From Ailurus styani (taxonomy: Eukaryota > Chordata > Mammalia > Carnivora > Ailuridae): a stretch of 64,000 nucleotides of DNA. The DNA lies in contig LNAC01000339.1 of the NCBI GenBank assembly GCA_002007465.1, forward strand, positions 783,276 through 847,275, given 5' to 3'. Below, one piece after another: positions 10,741-20,985 of the stretch; position 1 is the first letter of the stretch; each line of letters begins with the position of its first letter. The notes under the pieces are model-generated. The model made no database searches. It was not told where the DNA came from and worked only from the letters and a program-made list of their open reading frames with translations. The position numbers and the translations under genes were made by a program.

Positions 10741-11238
10741 TTTACCTAGATCAGAGGCCTTGGGTAAAAGTCAACATTGAAATGGGTCACTGAAATGGGT
10801 CTAATGTCTAAATTTGCTCAGACTAGGATGGATCTTCACGGTGACAATGCATAGCTCAGTGGTGAGGCTAGTTAAACTTATCCTACTGAAGCCATTGGTT
10901 CAGTCATTTCTTCTGGGGCACACTGGAATGGATTGTCCCCTGTTGTTACTCATGAAGGTGAGAGACTGATCTTCAGACCAGGAAACTATATCCTCAAAGG
11001 CAGAACATGGATAGAAACTGTTTTTTCTCTGTCTTTGACTCCCTCTTTTAAGTCTGAACATTCAGTTTATACTTTAACCTTCAGTAAAATTTAAAGATGG
11101 TCTCTGGCTATGAAGGCAAGAGGGGGTTTAGGCCAAGCATGCTTGAATGAGCTTATTTTGAAACTAAATTATCCAGTGACACATTGCTGTCTCTGTGTAT
11201 TCCTTTTTATTGCTACTTCCAAATATAGTAAGGCTCTT
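10741..11238. other. Unannotated DNA
   Basis: No gene recognised. It may be a continuation of the LTR-like block, but I see no diagnostic motif. Confidence 0.5.
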
Positions 11239-11253
11239 AAAATGAACAAACCA

Positions 11254-11463
11254 GGGCGCCTAGGTGGCTGAGTGGGTTAAAGCCTCTGCCTTTGGCTCTG
11301 GTCATGATCTCAGGGTCCTGGGATCGAGGCCCATATCGGGCTCCCTGCTCGGCAAGGAACCTGCTTCCCTCTCTCTCTCTGCCTGCCTCTGCCTACTTGT
11401 GATCTCTCTCTCTGTCAAATAAATAAATAAAATCTTTAAAAAAATAATAAAATAAAATAAAAT
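11254..11463 (+). mobile_element. Young SINEC
   Basis: Near-consensus copy ('gggcgcctaggtggctgagt', 'cctgggatcgaggccc') ending in (AAATA)n. Perfect target-site duplication 'aaaatgaacaaacca' at 11239-11253 and 11464-11478, 16 bp if the preceding T is counted. Confidence 0.97.
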
Positions 11464-11478
11464 AAAATGAACAAACCA

Positions 11479-12459
11479 TTTCTCAAATTTAAACTTTTGC
11501 TGGTATGATAAAGAAGCTACCACAATGGCAATTGCAGTTGTTAGGAAAGAATTTGGGCCATCATGTCCATCTGTCATTCCCAAATGAAAGATAACTCTGC
11601 ATCTTCACTATTGTTGATACGGTAAGTGAAATGGGTGAAAAGTTAGCTGCCTTTCTTGAAAACGATATTTTATTCATTACACCTTGGCTAAGTAAAATAT
11701 ACCAATAGATTATTTAAAGGGCCCAAATATGTTTTTAACCAGTCAAAAAGTGGAAGAAAAAAATAAGGTAAATGGAGTTTGAAATTACTGACATGGTTTA
11801 GGTCAAAAGGCTTGTTCCTTACCTCCTTGAAACATTATTCAGGGATATGGATGGATAGGGAAGGAATAAGAGATCCATTTTCTAAAACTTTAATAAACAA
11901 AATATATATAATCAAAAGATGCATATGAATAGCTCTTGGCCACTAACTAACTTATTCTATCTCCATAATCATAAGGGGCAGTGTCCTACCTTCTTTCCAC
12001 ATGGGTCCAGTACTCTCGTAGTTCCCTTGCATTCTCACACATTGTGATATGGTAGGCTCATCTTGTACATTTTTTTTTCAAATGACTGTGGTTCATTTTA
12101 GTAGGAAATTAAATTTGGATAGATAAAAACTAGATACTAGGGGTAGGTCTCATTTTATGATTTATTTTATCTTTGGTCAGTTTAAGTACTCACAAATGGA
12201 TGAGTCTTAAAACTATTATATTTTTCTTACACAAATTATTTTCCTTTCAAATTATATAACCATTTAAACAAAAGAGTAGCCATAATATGGCAGACATGTA
12301 ACACAATTAATCAAATGTTAATATTTGTCTTATTTGCTTTATATTCTATAAAGTGAGATATGTATAAGAGTTACTATCTAGAAGTTGATGTAGATTATAT
12401 ATAATTGAATGTATGAGTGTGTATTATGTTTAAATGTAGAGAAATGGCATAATGAGGTA
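11479..12459. other. Unannotated DNA
   Basis: About 1 kb of AT-rich sequence with no recognisable gene or repeat. Confidence 0.55.
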
Positions 12460-12960
12460 TGTATATATTGTCAACTTGCTTTTTTAGTCAACATGCTATT
12501 TTTGAGATTTTCCTATGTTAATATGAAGATGTAGTTTGATTGCTGCATCATGTTACACTGAATGAATAAGCAGTTGGTTAATTATCTATTCTCCTACCAA
12601 GAGACTATTAGGGTTGTACTTTTATTTTTTATTAACAGCACTGGAAGAAAATATTCTATTGCACACCCCTTGTGCTCCTGTAAAGGATTTGTTCTAGAAA
12701 AGATATTTGCAAGTCAAATTGTTGCCTTGGAAGATGAATACATGTTCAGTGTTACTAAATATTAATGAATGTCTACTCCAAATTTGTTGTACAAACTTAC
12801 ACTCTTACCACTATAAGTGTTTCTGTTACTTTAAGTCATTATTATTATTTGGAATTACAAGATAATATCTGTAGAGTAATACTCTTTAATTTATATTTTC
12901 CTGATTATCAGTAAAATTCTGCAGTCTTTCAGGAGTCCAGTTGCGTTTCTTCCTCATATT
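12460..12960 (-). repeat. Probable old L1 remnant, reverse
   Basis: The run 'gctgcatcatgttacactga', 'attatctattctcctacc', 'gggttgtacttttat', 'gaaaagatatttgcaagtc' and 'acaaacttacactcttacca' follows the order of inverted L1 ORF2 3' sequence ('ctgagtagtattccattg', 'ttatccattctcct', 'gggttgtttcc', 'ttttacactcccacca') but is highly diverged. No frame survives. The 67-codon plus frame at 12562-12765 is chance. Confidence 0.5.
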
Positions 12961-13299
12961 TATATTATTGGACAGTTATAGGACTAGTCAGGTTTTCTTT
13001 TTCATCACAAGTCAATTTTAGTAATTTATTTATTCTAGAATATTGACTAATTCATCTCAATTTTCAGGTTTATTTGCATAAATTAGTTCTAGTGGTTATT
13101 TATGAGTTTAAATATGGCTATTGCTTTATGTATTTATATTCAGCCCTACTTGGCCTTCTCTATTTCCTTTCCCCCCCCAGTTTTATTGAAATATAACTGA
13201 CATATAGTGTAAATTTAAGGTATATAAAATGATGATTTGATACACATATATATTGCAAAATGGTTACCAGAATAAAGTTAGTTAACACATCCATCACTT

Positions 13300-13337
13300 C
13301 AGATAATTACTTTTTTTTTCAGATAATTACTTTTTTT
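13300..13337. repeat. Tandem target-site copies with T-runs
   Basis: 'cagataattac' plus a run of T occurs twice in tandem (13299-13319 and 13320-13338), just left of a reverse SINE. A third, decayed copy ('cttattac') follows the SINE at 13444. Confidence 0.85.
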
Positions 13338-13442
13338 TAAGGATTTTATTTTTAAGTAATCTCTATACCCAATGTTGGGCTGGAATTCACAATCCTGAGA
13401 TCTAGGGTCACACCCTCCACTGACTGAGTCAGCCAGGCACCC
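13338..13442 (-). mobile_element. SINEC, short tRNA-only type, reverse
   Basis: About 105 bp lacking the CT-rich middle: 'aaggattttatttttaagta', 'cccaatgttgggctggaa', 'ctgactgagtcagccaggca'. This matches the short tRNA-like CAN SINE subtype, like the one at 18541. Confidence 0.85.
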
Positions 13443-14738
13443 TGCTTATTACTTCTTTTTATAAGAGATTTAAGATTTACTCCTGTAGTAACTTTCAAGT
13501 ATATAATACAGTATTGTTAGCATAGTATAGTTACTAATCTACATTAGTATAATATATATAGTCACCATGCTGGATATTAGGTTCTCAGAATCTGTTCATC
13601 TTATAATTGGTAGTTTCTACCCTTGGACCAACATCTCATTTTCTCCACCTCTAGTCCTTGGCAACCACCATTCTGCTGTTTCTGAATTTGGATTTTTAGG
13701 TTACACATATAACTGAGGTCATACAATATTGTCTTTCTTTATCTGATTTATTTTGCTTAGCATAATGCCCTCAAGGTCCATCTATATTGTTGCAAATGGA
13801 AGAATTCCCTTTTTGTTTTTTTATGTCTGACTATATCCCATTGTATATATACCACATTTTTTTTGTATCCATCCATCTCAGTGAACATTTAAATTATTTC
13901 CATGTCTTGGCTATTGCAAATAATGTTGATGTAAGCACAGAGGTACAGATGTCTCTTAGAGAAAGTAATTTTAATTTTCTTCAGGTACCAGAAATGGGTT
14001 TGCTGGGTCATATATTCTATTTTTAACTTCTTGAGGAACTTTCATACTATTTTCCACCCTGGCTGTGCCAATTTACATTTCCATCAACAGTGCACAAGGG
14101 TTCCCTCTTCTCCACATCTTCAGCAACATATATTATTTATGACCTCTTTGATAATAGCCATTCTAACAGGTGAGGGGTGATATTTCAATGTGGTTTTGAT
14201 TTGAATTTATCTGATCATTAGTGATGTTAGTGTGTTTTCATGTATCTTTTGGCCATCTGAATGTCTTCTTTGGAAAAGTGTCTATTCAAGTCTTTTGTCC
14301 ATTTTTAATCAGATAGTTATTATTATTATTATTAAGTATTGAGTTGTAGGAGTTCTTTTTGTTTTAGATATTAACCCTTTATATCTAATACTTAGATATA
14401 TGATTTGTGAATATTTTTTCCCATTCCATAGGTTGCCATGTCATTTTTGATCATTTCTTTTGATGTGCAGAAGCTTTTTCTCTGATGTAGTCCCACTTGT
14501 TGATTTTTGCTTTTGTTGCTTGTGCTTTTGGATTCATATCTAAAAATATCATTGTCAAGACTATTGTCAAGGAGCATCTCCCCTATGTATTCTTCTAGGA
14601 GTTTTATGGTTTCAGGTTGGCCTTTTCTATTTTCTTGATCAAGTTTTACAAAAGTTTATCAATGTTGTTAATCTTTATAAACAAAGAGCTAGAACTTGTT
14701 TTATTTATATTGTTTGATTCAATTTTTATAACAATTTT

Positions 14739-16657
14739 GATTCCCATTCAAAGGTGGAGAGCCTGGAATTCAGAGAACTTTAGATTTGCCACATACACAC
14801 ACACACAAAAAAACCCTGCCCCCCCCACACACATATTCACAACAGCCCCACAGACAAAAAATTAGGAAAAGTGTTAAGTCCTAACTCAAACCAAGAACTC
14901 TGATTTTAAGCTTAGTTCTTTAGCCTGTTTAACAGTAATCAGGAACTGGCAGTCATGTTCATAGAGTTTTCAGGAAAATAACTTAATATGTAGTAGAGAA
15001 ATATATATAGAACGTATCCAGGCATATATCCATTATCCAGTGTGTTGACAAATGGACTTCCTAAGGATCAACCAAAATATATTTTTCCATAGCAGCAGGC
15101 ATAACTTCAGCTTCTGTTGAAAGGACCTGGCTAGTCATCTGTAGCATTCATTCATCCAGATGGTCAGCACCATAACAATTTGGATGAAAATTAGTATATG
15201 CAGATGAGCTGTAGATGCTTCACAGCTTGACACTGCTGAAATGATCTTTAAAAAAAAAAATGTGCCTGAAAGCTCAGTTTTTCTTATTTTGAAACTGAGA
15301 AAGAAGCTGCCTTTTACATGTTAATTGTTTTAACTCCAGTATATAATTTTAATAATCACATTGTGTAATGATTAAAGGACAATTGTTTTAAGCTTTTTTT
15401 ATAACTCAGAATTTATAGAGTATAAGTAGCCTAACTCAATCAGATTGTCTTTCTATTTTCTGTAAAACTCTAAGGAACCATGCTTTGAAACATAACAGAC
15501 AGAAAACAGTCTTCCTTGAAGAATTCATCAAATCTGAATTTGCTACCCTTATTAGTTACCCAGATAACTTTTTAGCTTGAATTACAATATGATAGATTTC
15601 TCATTTGTAAAAGTAAAATATTTGCTGAACTTCTCTGTATCTATTTTGTAGCCTGAAATATTATGTTTCTAAAAATATCTCAAATTGTTTAAAAGTAGTT
15701 TACAGAGAAAAAAAATTAACTCATTTTCCCCCATGGTTCAAGTATTATATCTGTTGGGGATAAAGTTAATTAAACCTGCAATATTTTAAGCTCAAGACTG
15801 TTCATATTTATGTCCTTCAAGTTGAATTTAGAATTATCAGGAAAAATATGCACTATATGTACCTGACCCTGCAAAGAATTCCCACATACTTAAATTGGTA
15901 ACATGAAGAAAAAGAAGGAGAAGAAGAAGAAGACAATGACAGGGAGGAGGAGGAGGAGGAAGAGGAGGAGAGGGAAAATCCTCTTTGAAGTCACAAAGTC
16001 ATAAATTCAAAATAAAATATAGTAAAGCCAAAAATGGGGAAATCATTATTTTTTTGAATTTTACAATATGAGAATGATAATTTACTCCTGTAAATGCCAT
16101 GCTGTATAAAAGGCTTATGTGAAATTATAGAATTAAATAAAAATAAAGAAAATCTATGCTTATTCACAATTTTGAATAGGTATTATAGGAGTTCATCATA
16201 TCATTCTCAAATAATAAAAGTCAAGTTTAGACTTTACCTTACATCAAAAAGCTGGTGCTCTTTCAGTGATGTAAGGGTAAGAGCATAAAAGTTCCTTTTT
16301 ACTGCCAAGACCCAGTGGGAAGACTAATAAAAAATGCCTTTTAAAACCTGGAATAACAGTAGTTGGAGATATTTTGTCCCCATTACATATATATACATAC
16401 ATTTGCACATAAAAAAGATGGTAAAGAATAATATTAATAGTAGGATAGTTAAGCTGTACAAATTTTTCTGGGGCACATGAAAATCTAATAATTATTTTAT
16501 AGAACTTCTAATATGGAAAAGTATATCTTAAGTTATAATCAACTGACCAACAAATGGGGCATAGGGGTATAGGCATAGTCATTCATAAATTTATCAGACC
16601 CATTTAATCTGTTATTGTCACTTTTATCAATTTTGGGGTCAATACCATATTTCATAA
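14739..16657. other. Unannotated DNA with simple repeats
   Basis: No gene or named repeat recognised in about 1.9 kb. It contains a CA/C-rich patch (14792-14840) and a purine tract (15906-15977). Scattered frames of 60-80 codons lack protein features. Confidence 0.55.
15906..15977. repeat. (GAA)n/(GGA)n polypurine tract
   Basis: About 70 bases that are almost all purine: GAA triplets first, a short mixed segment at 15935-15940, then GGA triplets. It is not in a SINE. Confidence 0.9.
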
Positions 16658-17850
16658 AATCTAAGATTTTTAAAAATATGTTTGTTATATTTATCTGGTC
16701 TAAAATATTGTTTAAGACTTGTAATTTCTTACTGATTTTCTGTCTAGATGATCTATCCATTAATGTAAGTGAGGTGTTAAAATTATTACTATTATTGTAT
16801 TGCTGTCTATTTATTTCTTTAGGCCTGTTAAATTTTGCTTTATATATTTATGTGTTTTATATATTTTTATGCTTTATATATATTATGCTTCTATGTTGGG
16901 TGTTCAAATATTGACAAATATTGTATTGTCTTATTGGATTAATCTTTCTCTCACTATGTAATGGCCTTCTTTGTTATTATAGGTTTTGTTTTAAAAACAT
17001 TTTTATCTGATGTAAGTATAGCTACCCCAGTTTTCTTTTTGCTTCCATTTGGACGGAATATTATTTTTCATTTTTCCTCCTTACGCTTTTAGTCTATGTA
17101 TGTCCTTACATCTGTAGTGATTTTTTTTTTAAACCAAGTTTCTCATAGGTAGCATATAGATGGGACTTTTTTTAAATCCATTCAATTTCTCTGTGTCTTT
17201 TGATTGGAGAATTTAGTTCATTTACATTTAAAGTAATTATTGATAGGTATATTCCTATTGCCATTTAATTATTTTCTGGATGTTTTGTTGTTTCTCTGTC
17301 CTTTCTTCCTTTTTGCTTTGAGACTTTCTTTAATAGTATGCTTAAATTTCCTTCTCATTAACTTTTGTGTATCCACTATAGATTTTTGCTTGGTAGTTAG
17401 TTACCATGAGGCTTAGTTATAACAACTTATAACAGTCTACTGTAAGTTGATAATGATTTAAATTTGAAAATATTTTAAAACTGTACACTTTTACTCTCTC
17501 CGACACCGCACATGTTGTTTTGATGTCACATTTTACATTTTTTTCACCTCGTATATCCCTTATCTATTATAAAGTTATTTTTATTACTTTTGTATTTTAG
17601 CCTTCATACACCTTTATATGTGATTAATCCATTACCTTGACTATAAAATTACCTTTATAGTTATATTTATTTTTTCATATCTTTTCCTGTTATTAATTAA
17701 TGCCCTTTATTTTCAACTTAAAGAAGTACCTTTGACACTTTTTATCAGGCCAGTTTGTGGTGATGGACTCCTTTAGCTTTTGCTTGTCTGAAAAACTCTT
17801 TATTACTTCTTCAATTCTGAATAATTTTGTGGGTCAGAGTATTCTTTGGT
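16658..17850 (-). mobile_element. Old L1 (L1M-like): ORF1 end to ORF2 5' part, reverse
   Basis: Minus-strand L1. Reverse translation of 17840-17720 gives an ORF1 C-terminal-like stretch ('SFSDKQKLKESITT'). 17290-16940 gives the ORF2 start and endonuclease region ('SNQKTQRIEW', 'KQKKTGVAILTSDKNVFK'). Text from 16760 leftward ('gattttctgtctagatgat', 'tgaggtgttaaaattattac') is typical L1 ORF2. All frames contain stops and indels, so it is a dead relic. Left border approximate; it may start nearer 16550. Confidence 0.78.
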
Positions 17851-17856
17851 GGAAGA

Positions 17857-17923
17857 TTTTTGTTTGTTTGTTTGTTTGTTTGTTTGTTTTGGTTTTTGGG
17901 GTTTTTTGTTTGTTTGTTTGTTT
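17857..17923. repeat. (TTTG)n microsatellite
   Basis: Two runs of TTTG separated by 'ggtttttggggttttt', within the L1 remnant. The open frames overlapping here (17757-18259) are produced by this repeat. Confidence 0.93.
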
Positions 17924-18500
17924 CAGCACTTTGACTATATCCCTGAAGAGAATCCCACCAGGACCCTGCCTCTCCAGCATACACATTTAGATTATCAAAT
18001 GAATCTCCTTCAATATAGTCAGGGTACTTTTCAAACAACTGCTTCTGCACTGAACCCTGGGACAAGTGATTCTGCATGTAGTCCTGTCAGAAATGTTTCT
18101 CAGTTCATTACAGCTCTTTGGGTACTGTGGACACAAACCCTGTTGGTTTTCAAAGCCAGATGTTTTGGGGGCTTGTCTCTGGTACAGGTCTTAAGAGTTG
18201 GGATGCCTGATGTATGGTACAAACTCATTGCTCCCCAAGAAGGATTTCTGGAATTATGAAATCTCTCCTGATTATGAGTTGATGCATCTGCTCTGAGGTT
18301 TTTGGCGAGACCACATCTTTGATTCTCTTACCCACCTCAGTGTGATCCTTTTCTCCTTTGCTAATGTGAAGCTGTTCATCTAGTTTTCAGATCTTTTTCA
18401 AAGGGGGTCATTCCATATATAGCTGTAGATTTGGCTTATCCATGGGAGGAGATGAGTTCAGGATCTTCCTATTTCATCACCTTGGACCATCTCTTAACTG
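17924..18500 (-). repeat. Probable L1 5' region, reverse
   Basis: Follows the ORF1 remnant in the 5' direction and ends 'gagttcaggatcttcctatt', then 'cttggaccatctc', a closing block I associate with old L1 5' ends. The junction with the ORF1 part is confused by the TTTG repeat. It could instead be a separate repeat. The 137-codon plus frame at 17846-18259 is chance. Confidence 0.4.
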
Positions 18501-18540
18501 TCATTTAAATTGATATATCAAATTGTTTGTATACCAGTTG

Positions 18541-18639
18541 GGAGAACCTGGCTGGCTCAGTTGGTAGAGCATGTGACTCTTGATCTCAGGTTCTTGAGGT
18601 CGAGCCCTATGTTGAGTGTAGGGTTTACTTAAAAAAAAT
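18541..18639 (+). mobile_element. SINEC, short tRNA-only type
   Basis: About 100 bp with no CT-rich part. A pol III A box 'tggctcagttgg' lies at 18553-18564 and a B-box-like 'ggtcgagccct' near 18599. It ends 'gggtttacttaaaaaaa'. It resembles a tRNA because it derives from one; it lacks a complete cloverleaf, so it is not a tRNA gene. Confidence 0.88.
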
Positions 18640-19015
18640 TATCATCAAAAGCCAGCCCTGCAACTAAAAACTGTAACATACTAATCTGGTCCATCCCTCA
18701 TCCAATATTATCTAAAATGAGGCTGGAAGACAGAGTAAGAATAAAACCAGAATGTATTTACAAAAAGTAACAAAATTTGTATACCACTTATAATAATTAT
18801 AATTACTAAGTTCTTATGATATTGCTAACTTTTTTAGCTATAGACTTCTCTTTATCTCACTTTAATACTTTAAGATGGATAGATAGATAGACAGACAAAC
18901 AATGGGAGAAACAGTCCCAATACAAAAGCAAATAAAAATTTAGTAACTGTGGTTAATGTACAACCCAAGTAAATTTTAGGAATAATACTTATTCCTCTAA
19001 TTCCTTGGAATTAAA
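18640..19015. other. Unannotated DNA with (GATA)n
   Basis: Unique-looking. A short GATA/GACA repeat lies at 18876-18900. Confidence 0.5.
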
Positions 19016-19028
19016 ATATGGTCGATTA

Positions 19029-19218
19029 GGGCGCCTGGGTGGCTCAGTGGGTTAAAGCCTCTACCTTTAGCTCAGGTCATGATCTCGGGGTCCTGGGATC
19101 GAGGCCCACATTGGGCTTTCTGCTCAGCAGGGAGCCTGCCTCCTCTTCTCTTTCTGCCTGCCTCTCGGCCTACTTGTGATCTCTCTCTCACCCTCTCTCT
19201 CTCTCTGTGTGTGTCAAA

Positions 19219-19249
<31 letters not shown>

Positions 19250-19263
19250 ATATCTTAAAAAAT
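19029..19263 (+). mobile_element. Young SINEC with long (AAAT)n tail
   Basis: Near-consensus copy ('gggcgcctgggtggctcagt'). The CT-rich segment is lengthened and an (AAAT)9 tail spans 19216-19251. Target-site duplication 'atatggtcgatta' (19016-19028) and 'atatggttgatta' (19264-19276), one mismatch. Confidence 0.97.
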
Positions 19264-19276
19264 ATATGGTTGATTA

Positions 19277-20184
19277 AAATATGGTCCATCAAAGAAAACT
19301 GTCTTGTTCAAAGTCAGAAATTTTTCTCTGGAAGTCTGCATCTAGTGATTGGTCATCACAGGGCATGTAATGTTCTGGTGCCTTTGACCCAAATGGGAAT
19401 AACTATGAGGGCCTATGATATTATCAGAGTTCTCCATGGAGTTGGCTGAGATCTTTGTTTAGATTGTATCACTGCTCAAATTCTTTCTATGGTCAATCTC
19501 TCCTCCCACACATAGGTGTTTAACACCAGGAGCATTCTCTACTAAATGCCCTGTTTTCAAATCTCCATTTAGGACTCTGCTCCCTGGGGAGCCTAGGTTG
19601 GATAGCAAGCTGATCTAAAATTTACAAATGAAGTACATAAAGGTTTTTCTTCATTGAGAGGTAAAAAACACAAGGTGGATATGTTTTGTGATTATTGTCT
19701 CTGTGTAGAGGTAGAGCCCAACAGTTACTAAGTAATATTTGAATGGGGCTGTCCTGACAGGTTGTGCTCTTAGCAACACAAAGGAGACTCTGTTTTCATA
19801 AACTAGTAAACAGGGAATGCTACAAAATGAGCTCAGATTGATGCATTTGAGAATGAGGTGGATAAAGTACTCAGGTTAAAAACACCAAGTTAAGCTGCTC
19901 AGTGTTTGTTTTATCCAGAAAGCCTGAATTCAGTGCCTTTATAGGCTAAATCAAACTCATTGTTTTTCCTCAAATTGTATTCTGAGGCAAAGATTATATG
20001 CAAAGGAAAGTAGTTTTATCTCTAGATTTTTATTTGGGAAATTGTTCTCCCAAATGATTGATGCGGGTCTGTGTGCAAATAAACTTTACTTGTAAATTGC
20101 ATATTCTGTCATTTTTAAAGACTATTTTATTAGCATAAATATTTTAACAGCTGTATCCTGGCAAGATAAATCATTTCCTATCTA
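19277..20184. other. Unannotated DNA
   Basis: About 0.9 kb without a recognised gene or repeat family. Confidence 0.5.
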
Positions 20185-20985
20185 ATATTCTATGTTTCAG
20201 CCACTATACTAGGTACAGGAAATTCAATGACAATTATGACAAGTTCTGGTCCTCAAAGTATTCAAACATATGGGGTGGAGTTCATTTATTCTACCTACAA
20301 TGCAATATGTTAATGGTATATTTGAGAGATGTGTGAAAACATTAAAAGCAAAATTTAATGTGATTTATAAAGATACAATAAACTCAGACTGGCATGTTGG
20401 GGTTTCTTATAAATAAGAGGATTATATTAGAACTGGGCTTAGGGGAAAAATAGGAATGTGCTGTGTATGTAGGGAAGGAACTCTATCAATGCTGAGTAAC
20501 CAAGGTTAGTAAAAGCAGAATATATTCATATGAAGGGGTTTGTTCTAAGAAGGAACTGACAAGAATATAAGGAGTTTGGACTTTATTCTAAAATCTCCAG
20601 GGGCCAGCACAAGTTTTGTAAGCAAGAGAGCATGATATTTAAATTTGTTTCAGAAAGATTGTAGCACAGAGGAAGATAGCAATAGTCAAACTAGAGAGTG
20701 AAGACATTAATGTCAAGGAGAACTTTTAAAGTACTGGTTGCAGAGAGAAGATTCAGGTTTCTAGCTAGGGAAGCAACTGTGGCAATAGGAAAAGACCTTT
20801 TTGAAGGGTATTTCAGGGGTATATTTAAATGAAATAAGAGAATAATCTGACATAGTGCCAAAGTGGGGTGAGAAGGAAAGGAGAATCAGGAATGGCACTA
20901 AAGTCTTTTGAGTTGATGGAGAAGACTTTGTAAGGATCATCGTGGGCAGCCTGTGCGTACAGAAAGACTCTACTGGGAATGCTGA
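20185..20985 (-). repeat. L2 LINE relic, reverse
   Basis: Inverted L2 text in order: 'cactatactaggtacagga', 'gttctggtcctcaaagtatt', 'ggagtttggactttattct', 'agagagcatgatatttaaat', 'cagaaagattgtagcac'. These correspond to the 'ggcactgtgctagg' and 'ttggattttatcctgaagg ... gatcagattt' parts of an inverted L2. Very diverged and non-coding. Confidence 0.6.

Larger units (their letters stand above)
13172..14738 (-). mobile_element. L1 (L1MA/L1MB-like), reverse, 5'-truncated
   Basis: Minus-strand L1 starting at its 3' end ('agttttattgaaatataact', 'ggtataaaatgatgatttga'). It runs through the 3'UTR and inverted ORF2 landmarks: 'gttgcaaatggaagaattcc', 'ttccatcaacagtgcacaag', 'ccattctaacaggtg', 'gaatgtcttctttgga'. 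The last part, after 14620, belongs to ORF2 sequence further upstream ('gatcaagttttacaaaag', 'atctttataaacaaagagct'), so an internal deletion lies near 14617. All reading frames are broken. A SINE is inserted at 13338. Confidence 0.88.

Noticed and set aside
17846..18259. 137-codon plus-strand frame
   Set aside because: Begins in a TTTG repeat and runs antisense through an L1-like relic; no protein family resemblance.
18541..18639. tRNA gene
   Set aside because: A and B boxes are present but the acceptor stem and cloverleaf are not; it is a tRNA-derived SINE, as are the other SINE heads.
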